DNA of 64,000 nt from PALSA-693 sp963834725 (GCA_963834725.1 CAWICN010000001.1:1798001-1862000), one strand, 5' to 3'; shown: positions 26,933 through 36,781, counted from the first letter of the stretch. Numbers and translations: made by a program. The notes: generated by a model from the letters alone, not told the origin.

Positions 26933-26956
26933 GATATTATCCTGATCCTGATTATC
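26933..26956. promoter_or_regulatory. Possible MarR operator
   Basis: An AT-rich island in GC-rich DNA, GATATTATCC-TGAT-CCTGATTATC, with imperfect dyad symmetry (GATAnTAT... ...ATnATC) and a repeated ATCCTGAT. It lies between the divergent MarR gene and the membrane protein gene, where a MarR operator would be expected. Weak evidence. Confidence 0.4.
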
Positions 26957-27049
26957 TGTCGACTGATGGAATGAGGTGGCGGAGCACTGACCGCAAACCC
27001 TTCAGCGAGAGGGTCGGCGTCCCGGGTTCAAACTGCCTTGCCGCCGTCC

Positions 27050-27517
27050 ATGCGTGACCGGGTCCCGTTCCTGCTCTACCGAGCGGCCGAAGCCTCGCAC
27101 GCCCTTGCCAATCGAATGTTGGCCGATGTCGGTCTGGCCGCTCGCCAGGTAGGGATCCTGACGATGGTGAGCGAGCTCGAGCCGATGACCCAGAAGGCTT
27201 TGGGGGATGCGCTGCGCATCGACCGGACGACCATGGTCGCCTTGATCGACGACCTGGAGTCCAAGGGCTACGTCGTGCGGGTGCGCCACCCGAACGATCG
27301 CCGGGCGTTTTTGGTGGAACCCACCGCGGCGGGCCGAAAGGCAAAGCAAACCGGGGTCCGCATCTTGGACCGCCAGCAGGAACTGTTCCTGGCTCCGTTG
27401 AGTCGACCTGATCGGGCTCATCTCGGTGCGATGTTGCAGCGGCTGCACGAGGGGCAGGCTGTGGACCAACAGCGCGGCGTGCCACGTAGGCGCAGGAGCG
27501 AGCCGGCGGATCGATAG
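27050..27517 (+). CDS. MarR family transcriptional regulator
   Basis: 155 residues from ATG 27050; a TTG at 27038 would add four residues. The winged helix-turn-helix is clear: MTQKALGDALRIDRTTMVAL (recognition helix) and GYVVRVRHPNDRRAFLVEPT with the family's D-x-R-R wing motif. The C-terminal tail after residue 135 is Arg-rich and probably disordered. MarR proteins repress divergent genes and release DNA on binding phenolic or oxidising ligands. Its likely target is the operon of the membrane protein and the SnoaL-like protein at 26.4-26.9 kb. Confidence 0.9.
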   Translation: MRDRVPFLLYRAAEASHALANRMLADVGLAARQVGILTMVSELEPMTQKALGDALRIDRTTMVALIDDLESKGYVVRVRHPNDRRAFLVEPTAAGRKAKQTGVRILDRQQELFLAPLSRPDRAHLGAMLQRLHEGQAVDQQRGVPRRRRSEPADR

Positions 27518-28025
27518 CGCTCGGGTACCGCGGTGCGGACAGAGGCCCGAAGGGCGGTCAGCGGGGACGGGCGACGAGGTCACCGGCCCGCCAGCCGCCT
27601 CGCGAAGTTCTCGTTGAGCACCTGGATGGCGTTGCCGAACTGCTCCTTGAACGCGGCCTCGGCGCAGTTTGGCAGTGTGGGCTCGGCGCATCGACCGGCG
27701 AGCAGGGCGTCTTCGATTGGACGCCCACGATCAGCACAGGTCGTGGACACTGGTACCTCCCCGGTCGGACGGTTCGACTCAGATCCGGCTTTCAGAGATG
27801 AGACGAGCAGCACCAGCCGAAATGAACAGCGGGCGCCGACCGCCACACCCGCCTCTCGGTCTGACAGGTGTCCCCCGGTCTGCTCCGGGGTGAGTTTTCC
27901 TTGGTGTTCGTTCATTTCCACACGCTGGCGAACATGGCCTGATTTCGACCAGGGATGTGTCCATCCGGCCGGGTCGTGTTCGTCTATTGGCTAGGACGCA
28001 TCGCTGGTAAGGAGGAGGTCGGCCA
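27518..28025. other. Region without recognisable gene
   Basis: About 500 bases. Open frames exist on both strands (one of 113 codons on the minus strand), but none resembles a known family or has a good ribosome site. It may contain decayed coding sequence. Confidence 0.4.
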
Positions 28026-28249
28026 ATGCAGAAGGACCCAAGACAACCGGACATCCGCTTCCGGGATCTCGAGGGACGTCGAGTCGTGCTGGCCCTCGCC
28101 GACGGCTCGCAGCTCGAGGACGCCAGCGTGATATCGGCCGGGCGGGGCAGCGTGACGTCGGTGTGGCTAGACCGGGACGGAACCGATCTCTTTGTCTCCA
28201 AGATAGAGATCGCGAGGCCCGCGAACTGGCAACGGCACACGCCGCGTGA
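28026..28249 (+). pseudogene. Small hypothetical protein, probable frameshift
   Basis: ATG 28026 follows AAGGAGGAGG. The product begins QKDPRQPDIRFRDLEGRRVV and continues ALADGSQLEDASVISAGRGS, then VWLDRDGTDLFVSKIEI, a compact beta-rich domain of about 60 residues that I have seen as hypothetical proteins in actinobacteria. In the original frame the sequence becomes nonsensical and fuses to the next gene. A one-base shift near 28210 instead gives REARELATAHAA and a stop at 28249. No function can be assigned. Confidence 0.5.
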
Positions 28250-28334
28250 CCACCGAGGCGGTCGCCCTACCTGCTGGCTCGGTATCGGTCCAACGGGTCT
28301 TGAGTACCAATATTCGTCCGAAGGAGGAACAGCC

Positions 28335-28557
28335 GTGCAATATGTTCTGTTGCTCTGCGGGGATGAAATCCCAGCAGTTAACTGAGGAGGAGGTGGCGGA
28401 GCGTGACGCCGCCTTCACTACAGCCTAAGATGAGATGGAGAAGCGCGGGGCGCTCGTCGACCGGCGACGGCTGCAGCCGACGGCATCGGCGACTTCGGTG
28501 CGCCGACGTGCCGGTCAGCTGGTGGTGGGTCATACCTGCCTCCGCATCTGCCGGTAG
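28335..28557 (+). pseudogene. YCII/DGPF-family remnant
   Basis: A GTG at 28335 follows AAGGAGG. The fragments QYVLLLCGDEIP, SQQLTEEEVAERDAAFT and DEMEKRGALVDRRRLQPTAS, then TSVRRRAGQLVV, are the first two-thirds of a YCII protein spread over more than one frame with an in-frame stop. The DGPF motif and C-terminus are missing. It is clearly non-functional. Confidence 0.75.
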
Positions 28558-29097
28558 CGTCTCGCACCAGTTGTTGGCGTCGGGAGTCACTCGAACTCCT
28601 TACCGGTATTGTCTGCCGATCCGATCGAATCCTCTCCGACGGCGGCGCGGGATTCGATGTACTGCTTGAACGCCCCCAGCGCCTGGCACCACCATTCGTC
28701 CGAACCAACGACGGCTTGATTGTCGGCGCCGGGACCTTCCTGCGCGCCGCTTCGACGCTTATGGCGGGGCGCAGCGCTCGACGCGTGCGGCTCGGGCCAG
28801 CCGTCGATGCCGATCACCTTGGCGTGGCCGGGCTGAGACCCGTCGGCGGTAGGGGTCAAGCCACACATCATCGTGGGGGCCGCCAACCCGACAAGACAAC
28901 GCGCCAGGATGACCTCCCCCTGGACGTGGACCTTCCCCACATGCCCCGCGAGGGGGGCCCGTAGCGTCGCGTTCGACCGATCGCGCCCTGTTCGTAAGGC
29001 CCGCATCGCCAACGCAGGGTCCTGGACTTCAACCGGGGTCCGCCTCTCGACGCGCCCGACTTGCGTGGTGTGTCAGGCATGGTGGGCAATGTCGGGG
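28558..29097. other. Region without recognisable gene
   Basis: About 540 bases. A minus-strand frame of 141 codons covers it, but its composition is not protein-like and it has no ribosome site. I see no repeat or RNA gene. Confidence 0.4.
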
Positions 29098-29412
29098 TTA
29101 CGAGCTGGGACGCTTCGGGCGGGCTCGGGCGAAGCCGAGGGCGAAGGGCCGCAGGTCGGCACGCATCAGTCCGGAGCTGGTCACCGGCTCCCGAGCGACG
29201 ATCTCGTTCGCCTCGGCCTCGTCGGTCGCTTCGAACACACCGACCCCGGTGTTGGTGTCGCCCTGGCACGGGCCGGCCAGAATTAGTCGTCCATCGGCGT
29301 CAAGCTCCTGTAGCCACTGCATGTGCCGAGCAAAGGCGTCTTGCTCTGCCGGGGTCATGGTCTCGATGAACCGGTCCCGGTGTGGATGCATGAAGAAGAT
29401 CCACTCAGCCAT
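29098..29412 (-). CDS. YciI-like (YCII family) protein
   Basis: 104 residues; ATG 29412 follows GGAGGAGG. Features are MAEWIFFMHPHRDRFIETMT, HMQWLQELDADGRLILAGPC and GVGVFEATDEAEANEIVARE, the ferredoxin-like alpha-beta fold with the conserved His and GP motifs of the YciI branch. It lacks the DGPF motif of the sigma-linked branch. Function is uncharacterised; stand-alone members are proposed small enzymes. It lies 45 bases upstream of the VOC gene's stop on the same strand but is transcribed after it. Confidence 0.88.
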   Translation of the reverse strand: MAEWIFFMHPHRDRFIETMTPAEQDAFARHMQWLQELDADGRLILAGPCQGDTNTGVGVFEATDEAEANEIVAREPVTSSGLMRADLRPFALGFARARPKRPSS

Positions 29413-29456
29413 GCCCCCTCCTCCAGTGGACGCGCGACCCGAGTGTCGAGGGGTGG

Positions 29457-29822
29457 TTATTGAACCGCGCCTTTCGACAGCCCGACGACGTGACCCTCGG
29501 GGTCAGTGAAGATGGCAAATGTGATTCCGAAGTTCGGGATCTCGGTTGGCGGAAGCACGATCGCGCCACCGAGTTGCTCGGCCTTCTTCAGGTATGCGCC
29601 CGGATCGTCCACCTCGACATAGAAGGTCAGGCCACCTGACCACTCCTGCGGGGCGGACCCGATGCCGCCGGCGATGCCCTTCTCACCCGCTTCGACCAGC
29701 CCGTAGCCGGAGCCGTCGCCGGCGTCGTTGACCGTCCAGTCGAACAGCTTCGAATAGAACTCCTGCAGGGCTGGGCCGTCCTTGCCGGTCACTTCGAACC
29801 ATCCGACCGCTGGCTTGGTCAT
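29457..29822 (-). CDS. VOC family protein
   Basis: 121 residues from ATG 29822, with GAGGAGG upstream. MTKPAVGWFEVTGKDGPALQ and EFYSKLFDWTV form the first beta-alpha-beta unit; the second ends FAIFTDPEGHVVGLSKG, with the metal-site Glu in DPEGHxxGL. This matches the small glyoxalase-like proteins often found in sigma- or ArsR-linked clusters. It is divergent from the ArsR gene and shares with it a perfect palindrome at 29874-29888. Confidence 0.9.
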   Translation of the reverse strand: MTKPAVGWFEVTGKDGPALQEFYSKLFDWTVNDAGDGSGYGLVEAGEKGIAGGIGSAPQEWSGGLTFYVEVDDPGAYLKKAEQLGGAIVLPPTEIPNFGITFAIFTDPEGHVVGLSKGAVQ

Positions 29823-29873
29823 CCCGTGCCTCCTCCATCTCTCTGTCTGGTTGCCTCCCGCATGGTAAGCTAA

Positions 29874-29888
29874 GACGCACGGTGCGTC
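29874..29888. promoter_or_regulatory. Probable ArsR operator, palindrome GACGCAC-G-GTGCGTC
   Basis: A perfect 7-bp inverted repeat around one base in the 111-base gap between the divergent VOC and ArsR genes. ArsR proteins bind such dyads; position suggests autoregulation plus control of the VOC gene. Confidence 0.6.
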
Positions 29889-29933
29889 AATAGGCACGGT
29901 CACTTCGAACGCACATTGAACTGGGATGCCGCC

Positions 29934-30269
29934 ATGTCTCTGGACCTGCTGGACCCGCAGCTGGAGGCGATCTTCGACGCCCTCGGAGACCGCACCCGCA
30001 GACGCATCATCAAAAAACTGGAGCTCGGCCCGCTCCCCGTCGTCGAAATCGCCCGCGACATGCCGGTCGCCCGCCCCGCCATCAGCCAGCACCTGAGGAT
30101 CCTCAAAGACGCCGGCCTGGTCGTGGACCGTCCGGTAGCCAACCGCCGGCTGTACTCGCTCGATCCGGACGGACTCGTCGAGCTGCGCCGGTTCGTGGAG
30201 AGCTTCTGGACAGACGCCTTGGCCCGCTTCGCCCAGTTCGCCGAGCGCGGCGTGGAGGAAGACCGATGA
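29934..30269 (+). CDS. ArsR family transcriptional regulator
   Basis: 111 residues from ATG 29934; a TTG at 29916 is an alternative. The winged helix domain is complete: FDALGDRTRRRIIKKLELGP, IARDMPVARPAISQHLRILK and DAGLVVDRPVANRRLYSLDP. No metal-binding Cys pair is seen, which fits the ArsR subgroup that pairs with SRPBCC genes rather than metal sensors. Its stop overlaps the next gene as ATGA. Confidence 0.92.
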   Translation: MSLDLLDPQLEAIFDALGDRTRRRIIKKLELGPLPVVEIARDMPVARPAISQHLRILKDAGLVVDRPVANRRLYSLDPDGLVELRRFVESFWTDALARFAQFAERGVEEDR

Positions 30270-30739
30270 CACCACCGTCGGAGTCGTCGAACCCCGACGT
30301 CGAGCCGGTGCGCATCACCGTGCGAGTGAGGCGGAACGTCGAAGACACCTTCGATCTGTTCACCCGGGACATCGGCTCGTGGTGGCCGCTAGACAAGGCC
30401 AGCTTCGGAGGCGAGCGCGCCTGTGAGCTACACATGGAGCCGTTCGTCGGGGGCCGGTTCTACGAGCGATACACCGACGGAGAAGAACACACCGCCGGGC
30501 GGGTGCTGAGCTGGGAACCGCCCAGACTTCTCGCCTACACCTGGCAACACGACGACTGGTCAGCGCCCACCGAGGTAGAAGTGCGCTTCATCGAAGAAGA
30601 TCCCTTGCTGACCAGAGTCGAACTCGAGCACCGAGCCTGGGAACGGCTCGGATCCCTCGCCGAACGAATGCGCGACATGTACAACAACGGATGGCCCACG
30701 GTCATCACCTGCTTCGCCACCTTCGCCGGCGCGGCATGA
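30266..30739 (+). CDS. SRPBCC (AHSA1-like) family protein
   Basis: 157 residues, ATG overlapping the ArsR stop. RITVRVRRNVEDTFDLFTRD starts the helix-grip fold; GERACELHMEPFVGGRFYER and GRVLSWEPPRLLAYTWQHDD are typical AHSA1 strands. ArsR-SRPBCC pairs are common in actinobacteria, the second protein binding an unknown hydrophobic ligand. The two are translationally coupled. Confidence 0.92.
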   Translation: MTPPSESSNPDVEPVRITVRVRRNVEDTFDLFTRDIGSWWPLDKASFGGERACELHMEPFVGGRFYERYTDGEEHTAGRVLSWEPPRLLAYTWQHDDWSAPTEVEVRFIEEDPLLTRVELEHRAWERLGSLAERMRDMYNNGWPTVITCFATFAGAA

Positions 30740-30830
30740 AACCCCCTGGACGGCAGCAGGCACCGACAACAAACCCTGGCGGCCTCGCAGGCGGTGAGGC
30801 AGCCGCCGACACGAACCCGGAGGAAGTGAC

Positions 30831-31189
30831 ATGACCAACGATGCTGCCGGCCATCTACCAGGTGCAGAGCGGGAACCCGAACAGTACCCGTCGGCATGGA
30901 TCGAGAGACTCGTGCTCATCTACCAGTCGCCGCCCACCGCCCGATCGAAGATCCCACAGATATTCCCTGCGCCCAATGCCTACGCGGACGAATTCCGCGC
31001 CGGGCACCCCGGCGCACTACTCATGATCGGACCCTTTCCCGAACCCGAGGCAGGTGAGCCCGGCGCGATGTCGATCTGGACCAACCACGAGGCGGCCGAG
31101 CAGTTTCCGCTCCATCCGATCCGTTTGTCGTCAGCGGGATCGTCGAGCGGTGGTACCTCCGCCGCTGGCTCGTCTCAACGAAAGGTTAA
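30831..31189 (+). pseudogene. YCII-related protein, frameshifted
   Basis: ATG 30831 follows GGAGGAAG. The central part (ERLVLIYQSPPTARSKI, YADEFRAGHPGALLMIGPF) resembles the YciI fold. A one-base shift near 31110 moves the frame to DPFVVSGIVERWYLRRWLVS and a stop at 31189, which restores the family's DP-x-V-x-xG ending. The repaired protein would be about 119 residues. It follows the ArsR-SRPBCC pair by 91 bases and may belong to the same transcript. Confidence 0.65.
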
Positions 31190-31247
31190 ACCCCTCGCCC
31201 GGGTTATCAAGCGGCTCACCGTTTGCTCATAATCGCGCCGGACCTGG

Positions 31248-31530
31248 TTAGCGACCGCCTCGGGAGCGGTACTCGGTGGCGTCATCGAGCAGTCGCAGGG
31301 ACTGAATCCTGCCCTCGGCCACCTCGAAGAACTCGGCGACGCGCACGGTGCCGCCGGGCATTTCGGCGTCGTCGAGCGCGGCTGCCTTCTCGTCCGCATG
31401 CAGCTGCTCGATCATCGAGAAGCTGCGCATCGTTGCAAGACCGGAGCCTCCTTTGATGAATCCCTCTGCCCCGATGCGACGGCCGGCGATCGTCAACTGG
31501 ATGACGAGCTTGTCTGCCTGGGGGCGGTCC
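31248..31530 (-). pseudogene. SnoaL/NTF2-like fragment
   Basis: About 90 codons: LVIQLTIAGRRIGAEGFIKG, SMIEQLHADEKAAALDDAEM, FFEVAEGRIQSLRLLDDATE. This is the beta sheet of an NTF2-like domain. The upstream sequence in other frames does not give a proper N-terminal helix or start, so the gene is a remnant. No function can be stated. Confidence 0.5.
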
Positions 31531-31769
31531 GTGTTGACGACAGCTCCGGTGTCCCGCGACGTCCGTAGAGGTGAGTACGACGGCGAACCGAGCCACCGCC
31601 GCTAACACCGCTATAGGCGATGGCACAGAACGACAGCGCCAGATAGCTCACACGAGCGCGCCGATTTGAGATCTGCACCCTTTGCCCACGTACGGTCCCG
31701 CAACGCGATCCGCGCCATAACCCTCCTTGCCGGCGGCGTGTCGAAGCACCCCCCGGGCCGAATTACCGG

Positions 31770-31976
31770 ATAACGGCCCGCGAGCCCTACGGTGCGCTCG
31801 GCCTCGAAGGCGACCCCGAGCTGGCCTTCGCCGGCATCCGGGCCCTCCGTCAGGTGGCCGACTTCTGTAGCGCTCCTTACCAGGTCCGACGGCTCTGCGA
31901 GGCAGGGCACACGGGGGCGGGGATCGGCACCCGGGCCGCCTTGAGCCCGCAGGCGGTCCACAAGGAGCACGCTTAA
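31770..31976 (+). pseudogene. Helix-turn-helix protein remnant
   Basis: The frame ending in TAA at 31976 encodes YGALGLEGDPELAFAGIRAL, then QVADFCSAPYQVRRLCEAGH and IGTRAALSPQAVHKEHA. The last part is a C-terminal helix-turn-helix of the kind L-x-V-S-x-Q-A-V-H-K-K found in small actinobacterial regulators linked to Clp or sigma genes. Conserved Trp and Leu positions are replaced and there is no start, so I take it as decayed. Confidence 0.45.
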
Positions 31977-32683
31977 GCCTTGCGAGAAGATGGGCCGGCG
32001 TCGGAGTAGCCGGTAGCGACGGGTCGGCGGGAAGGGTCCCACCCACGCGGCGGTCGGGGGCAGTCAGGCCGGACGTTCTGGGCGGAGGATATGGGGAGGG
32101 TGCCGACTGAGGGTCAGGGCGCGTGGTGAGCGCCGACCCGTCGATATCCCCGGGCTGGCGTGCCGTTGACGACAGAGCGTTATCGGCTCCGATCAGCCCG
32201 GGGACGCTTGGCAAAGTACACAACGGTGCAGCGATCTGGTCTAGCACCATCCCGCGGACCCGACGATCGGGGGCAGTCCCGCCACGCTGGTTACCGGACG
32301 ACTGGCTTTGACGTTATGGGCGCGGTCCCCTCGCCGCTGTGGCTGTGACTCGGCCGTGTTGGCCTCGACAGCGATTACAAGTGGGTTGTGTCGCCGGTGC
32401 CACCCTTGGGGCTTCGTTTCGTCGCCGGCGGCGTCCTTGCCACGCCAACTCTGAATGGGGCACGAACCTGCTGGGGGACAACCGATTCACTCCTCGTACC
32501 TGAGACTGACCTCGACGCACGGGAGCGGCAGCGCAGCATGGATGGGAGCCGCCGACTCCCAGGTGTTCGACCGAACCGTCGAGAATCGCCAGTCCGCCTG
32601 CTGATGTGGCGTCGACTTTTGGACGATCCAGAATCGGCTGTGGGATGACGACAGCGGGGGCCTCGGTCCATACCGTTTCTTGT
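31977..32683. other. Region without recognisable gene
   Basis: About 700 bases before the ABC transporter gene. Open frames on both strands give no recognisable product. It may hold the promoter of the ABC operon, but I see no clear boxes. Confidence 0.4.
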
Positions 32684-33573
32684 GTGATCGCCATCCGGGC
32701 TGAGGGCCTTACCAAGCGCTACGGAAGCACCGTCGCGGTCGATCAGCTCGACTTGGAGGTGTGGCATCGGGGCAGGTTTACGGGTTCCTGGGGCCGAACG
32801 GGGCGGGCAAGAGCACCACGATCCGGATGCTGGTGGGGCTGGTTAGCCCGTCGGCTGGGCGGGGGTGGGTTGCCGGCCGGCGGATCGAGGATCCCTGTGC
32901 GGTGGGCGCGGTGGGGTCGATGATCGAGGAGCCGGCGTTTTACCCGTGGATGTCGGGGCGCGAGAACCTGGAGGTCGTGCGCCTGAGCGGACCGGGCCGG
33001 GTGGGTGATCCCCGCGTCGCATTGGAGCGGGTTGGGCTGGCCGGGGTGGCGGAGCGGCGGGTGCGTGCGTATTCCCAGGGGATGCGCCAGCGGTTGGGTT
33101 TGGCCGCGGCTCTGCTGCGCGGCCCGGCGCTTCTCATCTTGGATGAGCCCACCAACGGCCTGGACCCGGCCGGGATCCGGGAGGTCCGCTCTCTGCTGCG
33201 CGATCTGGCTGCGGATGGGACGACGGTGTTTTTGTCCAGCCATCTCCTGGCGGAAGTGGAGCAAGTCTGTGACCGTGCCGCGGTCATCGTCGCTGGGCGC
33301 CTGGTCGATGAGGGGCCGATCGCGACGCTCGGAGGCAGCCAGCGTCGGGTGAGGGTGGTGGTTGAGCCCGGCGAGGCTGAACCGGCTCGGCGGCTATTGG
33401 AGCGCTGGCCGGTGACGGTGGATACAGGTCGACTCACAGTCACTGACGCAACCGGGCGGGAGGTCAACGCCGCGTTGGTGGCGGGCGGTGTGATCGCCGA
33501 GTCGATCCGCCCCGAACGCTCGGCGCTCGAGGAGCGGTTCCTCAGCCTGGTCGGTCGAGGAGGAGAGGGGTAA
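32684..33573 (+). pseudogene. ABC transporter ATP-binding protein (DrrA/CcmA-like), frameshifted
   Basis: GTG 32684 starts IAIRAEGLTKRYGSTVAVDQ. A two-base excess near 32760 breaks the frame, which continues as SGQVYGFLGPNGAGKSTTIR (Walker A). The signature YSQGMRQR, Walker B ALLILDEPTNGLDP and the switch His in FLSSHLLAEVEQ are all present. Repaired length is about 296 residues. It energises the permease encoded next, whose ATG overlaps its TAA (TAATG). The pair is an ABC-2 exporter, probably for an antibiotic or peptide, regulated by the adjacent two-component system. Confidence 0.85.
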
Positions 33574-34478
33574 TGTGCCTGTTCGCCGCTGAGATACGCA
33601 AGCTTTGCCGCCCTCTGTGGTGGGCGACCGCCCTGGCTGCGGCGGCGTTTTGTGTCCTGCTCGCTTGGGGGCGGTGCACAATGCGACGGCCGCTTTGGTC
33701 AGTCCTAAGATGCCGAACTTCTGTGACGGGTCGACGAGCCCGGCGTGCACGGTCCGCTTGGGCCAGGTCCACCAGCAAGACACGGCCAATGGCCGCCAGC
33801 TGGCTTCGCTGCTAGAACCGGGCCGGGTAGGCACGGTGGCGGCGGGCATGCTCGCCTCTCTGCCCGGTGTGCTGGTCGTGGCGCTACTCGCCGGCGGGCA
33901 TGTCGGGGCGGAGTGGAGCGGCAAGACAATCCGGACGGTGCTGACGCACGAGGGTCGCCGCTGGCGAGTGCTGGTCGCCAAGTGGGCGAGCTTGTGGCTG
34001 GCTGCGGTCGGGGTGATGCTCGCCTGCTGGGCCGCCCTGGCGGTGGCCGGCCCGCTCCTGTCCTCAGCCACCCACCTGCCGCACCCCGGCCCTGGGGCTG
34101 TGGGCTGGCGCCGGCACCGGTGCTGCCCAAGCGGCCAGAGCCCTGGCGGTGCTCGCCCTGTTCGCCGCGGTGGGAGTCGCGGCCGCCACGCTCACCCGGA
34201 ACACAGTGGGCACCATCGCGGTGGTGGTGGGGGTGGCGGTCGTCGCCCTCATGGTCGGGAGGCTGGGCTCGGCCGCCCAGTGGACACCTGCCACCTCTAT
34301 CCAGGCGTGGATGCACTTCGATGCCGGCTCGGGCTACCTGCCGACCAACTACTGGAGCCGGTTCTTCGCCAAGGGTGCCGCTCTGGGCACGGCTCGGGCT
34401 GTGATCGAACTGTTGGTCTGCGCCGGGCTCGCCGGCGTGGTGGCCGGCCGGCGGGTCAGGGCCGATGTCACGGCATGA
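33573..34478 (+). pseudogene. ABC-2 type permease, frameshifted twice
   Basis: The start overlaps the ATPase stop. MCLFAAEIRKLCRPLWWATA begins an N-terminal membrane anchor; the frame shifts near 33670 to NATAALVSPKMPNFCDGSTS and LLEPGRVGTVAAGMLASLPG, then near 34105 to LALFAAVGVAAATLTRNTVG and a C-terminal helix pair ending RVRADVTA. About six membrane helices result. It is the membrane half of the exporter whose ATPase is at 32684. Confidence 0.75.
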
Positions 34479-34572
34479 CGCGCACCCGCCGCCGTGGGTC
34501 TAGATCGTAAGGTCGGGACGTGAGACCGCCGTTCGCCCGGGCAATGCAGCCGTCGGTGCCGACCGAGCGGCT

Positions 34573-35671
34573 TTGGTAGACCGCCTGCTGGCTGGTGGTC
34601 TGCTGATCTGGGCGCTGCCCGATGTCCCGTGGTGGTGGCGTCCACCCGGGCACGGCTGGCCCACGCCGATCGTCCTGGGCCTATTTGCGCTCGCTCTCGC
34701 CCAGTCGGTGCCTTTCGTGTGGAGGCGCCGCGCCCCTCTGGTCGTGTTGGCACTGGCCGGCGCGTCACTTGGCGTCAAAGCCGGGTCTGGCCTGCAGGTG
34801 ACCTCCGCCGAGGCGGCCGTGCTGGTGGCCGCGTACGGCTGCGGCGACTACGGCCAAGCTCGCCTGCGAGCCGCCGCCCGGGTCGGTGCCGCCGTGTCCT
34901 TGGTCATTGCGGGCGTGCTCGTCCTGGTCGACCCCGGCTACCAACCGGTACGTGGCGGTGTTCCCGGCGCTCCTGGCGGCCGCGCTGGGCGTCGGGGAGG
35001 CGGCGAGCGCCCGGCGCCACGCGGTGGCGGCGGAGGTCCGCCACGCCCAGGACGCCGAGCGGGCCCGCATCGCTCGCGAATTGCACGACGTGATCGCCCA
35101 CCAGCTCAGCGCCAGCGCCGTCAAGGCCGGGGCCGCCAGGGTGGCAGGTCCGACGGATCCCGGCGCTGCGGTGGAAACCGTCGGCATGATTGAGAACAGC
35201 GCCCGCGACGCACTGATCGAACTGAACCACCTGGTCGGCATGCTTCGCCGCGACCCCGATGACCGGTTGGACCGCACACCCCAGCCCAGCGTGGCCAATC
35301 TGGCCGACCTGGTCGAACGGGCACGCGGTGTCGGGCTACCAGTCACCCTGTCCTGCCGGGGTACGGAGGGGGCAATCCCGGCAGCCGTCGGCCTGGCCGC
35401 GTACCGGATCGCGCAAGAGGGCCTCACCAATGCCATCCGCTACGCCAGAGAGGCTCCCACCCGGGTCGACATCTGCTACAGCCTCGAGGCTCTGACCGTG
35501 TCGGTCGAAGACGACGGTCCCGGCCCGGGCCTCGCCGCCACCCCCAATGGAGGACGAGGTCTCGCCGGCCTGCGGGAGCGAGTGCACCTCCTGCACGGTT
35601 CACTCGACACCGAGACGGCGCCGGGCGGCGGCTTCCGACTCATCGCCCGCATACCCGTGGCCCAGCCGTGA
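34573..35671 (+). pseudogene. Sensor histidine kinase (NarL-type, HisKA_3), one frameshift
   Basis: A TTG at 34573 is the earliest usable start. The first 120 residues contain about four membrane helices (GWPTPIVLGLFALALAQSVP; VGAAVSLVIAGVLVLVDPGY). A shift near 34940 moves the frame to NRYVAVFPALLAAALGVGEA. The dimerisation and phosphoacceptor box ERARIARELHDVIAHQLSAS carries the conserved His, and the ATPase domain shows AYRIAQEGLTNAIRYA (N box) and VEDDGPGPG. Its stop overlaps the response regulator's GTG, so they are coupled. It should sense an envelope signal and control the nearby exporters. Confidence 0.85.
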
Positions 35672-36330
35672 TCAGAGTCATCGTCGCCGACGACCAAGCC
35701 CTGGTCCGAGCTGGTGTCCGGCGACTGCTGGAAACCACCGGCGACATAGAGGTGGTCGGAGAAGCCGAAGACGGCGTCCGCGCCGTGTCCGCGGTCAGCC
35801 AGCTTCGCCCGGACGTGGTCCTGATGGACATCCGCATGCCCAAGCTGGACGGGATAGAAGCGGTGCGCCAGATCGTCGGTAGCGATGGCGGCGGCCCGTC
35901 GGTAGTGATGCTGACCACCTACGACCTCGACGAGTACCTCTACGACTCGCTAGCAGCCGGGGCCAGCGGGTTCCTGCTCAAACATGCACCACCCGAAGAA
36001 CTCCTCCTCGGTATCCGCGCCGCCGCCGCCGGCGATGCCCTCGTCTCGCCGGCTCTCACCCGTCGACTCGTTGCCCATTTCGCCCGGCCTCGCTCCCGTA
36101 CCGCGGCGGACGTCACTCGTCTCACCGACCGAGAAACCGAAGTCCTGCAACTGATCGTCCGAGCACGGTCCAACGCCGAAATCGCCGAGCAGCTATTCAT
36201 TGGCGAGAGCACAGCGAAGACCCACGTCGCCCGGGTGCTTATGAAGCTCGGCATACGCGATCGCGCCCAAGCGGTCATCTACGGCTACGAGACAGGAATG
36301 GTGACCCCCGGCGAGACCGGCTCTGGGTGA
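35668..36330 (+). CDS. Response regulator, NarL/LuxR family
   Basis: 220 residues from GTG 35668. The receiver domain has the acidic pair in IVADDQALVRAGVRRLLETT, the phosphoacceptor Asp at about residue 54 (VLMDIRMPKLDG) and the Lys in GFLLKHAPPEE. The C-terminal LuxR-type helix-turn-helix is LTDRETEVLQLIVRARSNAE, IAEQLFIGESTAKTHVARVL. It is overlapped with its kinase and probably activates the flanking ABC exporter operons. Confidence 0.95.
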   Translation: MIRVIVADDQALVRAGVRRLLETTGDIEVVGEAEDGVRAVSAVSQLRPDVVLMDIRMPKLDGIEAVRQIVGSDGGGPSVVMLTTYDLDEYLYDSLAAGASGFLLKHAPPEELLLGIRAAAAGDALVSPALTRRLVAHFARPRSRTAADVTRLTDRETEVLQLIVRARSNAEIAEQLFIGESTAKTHVARVLMKLGIRDRAQAVIYGYETGMVTPGETGSG

Positions 36331-36514
36331 AGGGCGCCAATCAGCAAGGTCGTGGCCGCTTCACTCCGTCCACCAGAGACCGGCCTCCTTGGATCGGGCT
36401 ACTGCACAGGTGGCAGGAGTGATCGAAAACTTCAATCCATTCGCGGCCCTCGGTCGTAGATGATTCGGTTCCCCACCGCCTGGCGTGGCGGAGCTTGCCG
36501 TTCCGGGAGGTTCG

Positions 36515-36781
36515 ATGACCCACCGCCGCTCCGCCGCCGAGATAGCTGTTGCCTTCACCAAGGCCTGCTCGAGCGACGATCTGGCCAGGGTCGCGGGTTT
36601 TAACGGTGATGACCTCAACTATGACGGTCCGGTCAACCGGATCGTCGGTGCGGAACCGTTCCTGGCCGCGCTGGCCTGCGGTGAGCACTTGCAGATCCCC
36701 CGAGAACGGATCCACACCGACAAGCCGGCCTTCGACACCGATGGGCTCCGTGCAAGACAGCCGGCTCGGACCGCCAGCTGA
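36515..36781 (+). CDS. SnoaL-like (NTF2 fold) protein, truncated
   Basis: 88 residues; ATG 36515 follows GGGAGG. THRRSAAEIAVAFTKACSSD and DLNYDGPVNRIVGAEPFLAA are typical of NTF2-like proteins that accompany ECF sigma genes. The frame ends early in a Arg-rich tail, and the glycosyltransferase frame overlaps its last 40 bases, so the C-terminal half of the fold seems to be lost. It may be a remnant. Confidence 0.55.
   Translation: MTHRRSAAEIAVAFTKACSSDDLARVAGFNGDDLNYDGPVNRIVGAEPFLAALACGEHLQIPRERIHTDKPAFDTDGLRARQPARTAS

Noticed and set aside
28587..29012. 141-codon minus-strand open frame
   Set aside because: No ribosome site, no recognisable domain; composition changes along its length as expected of non-coding or decayed DNA.
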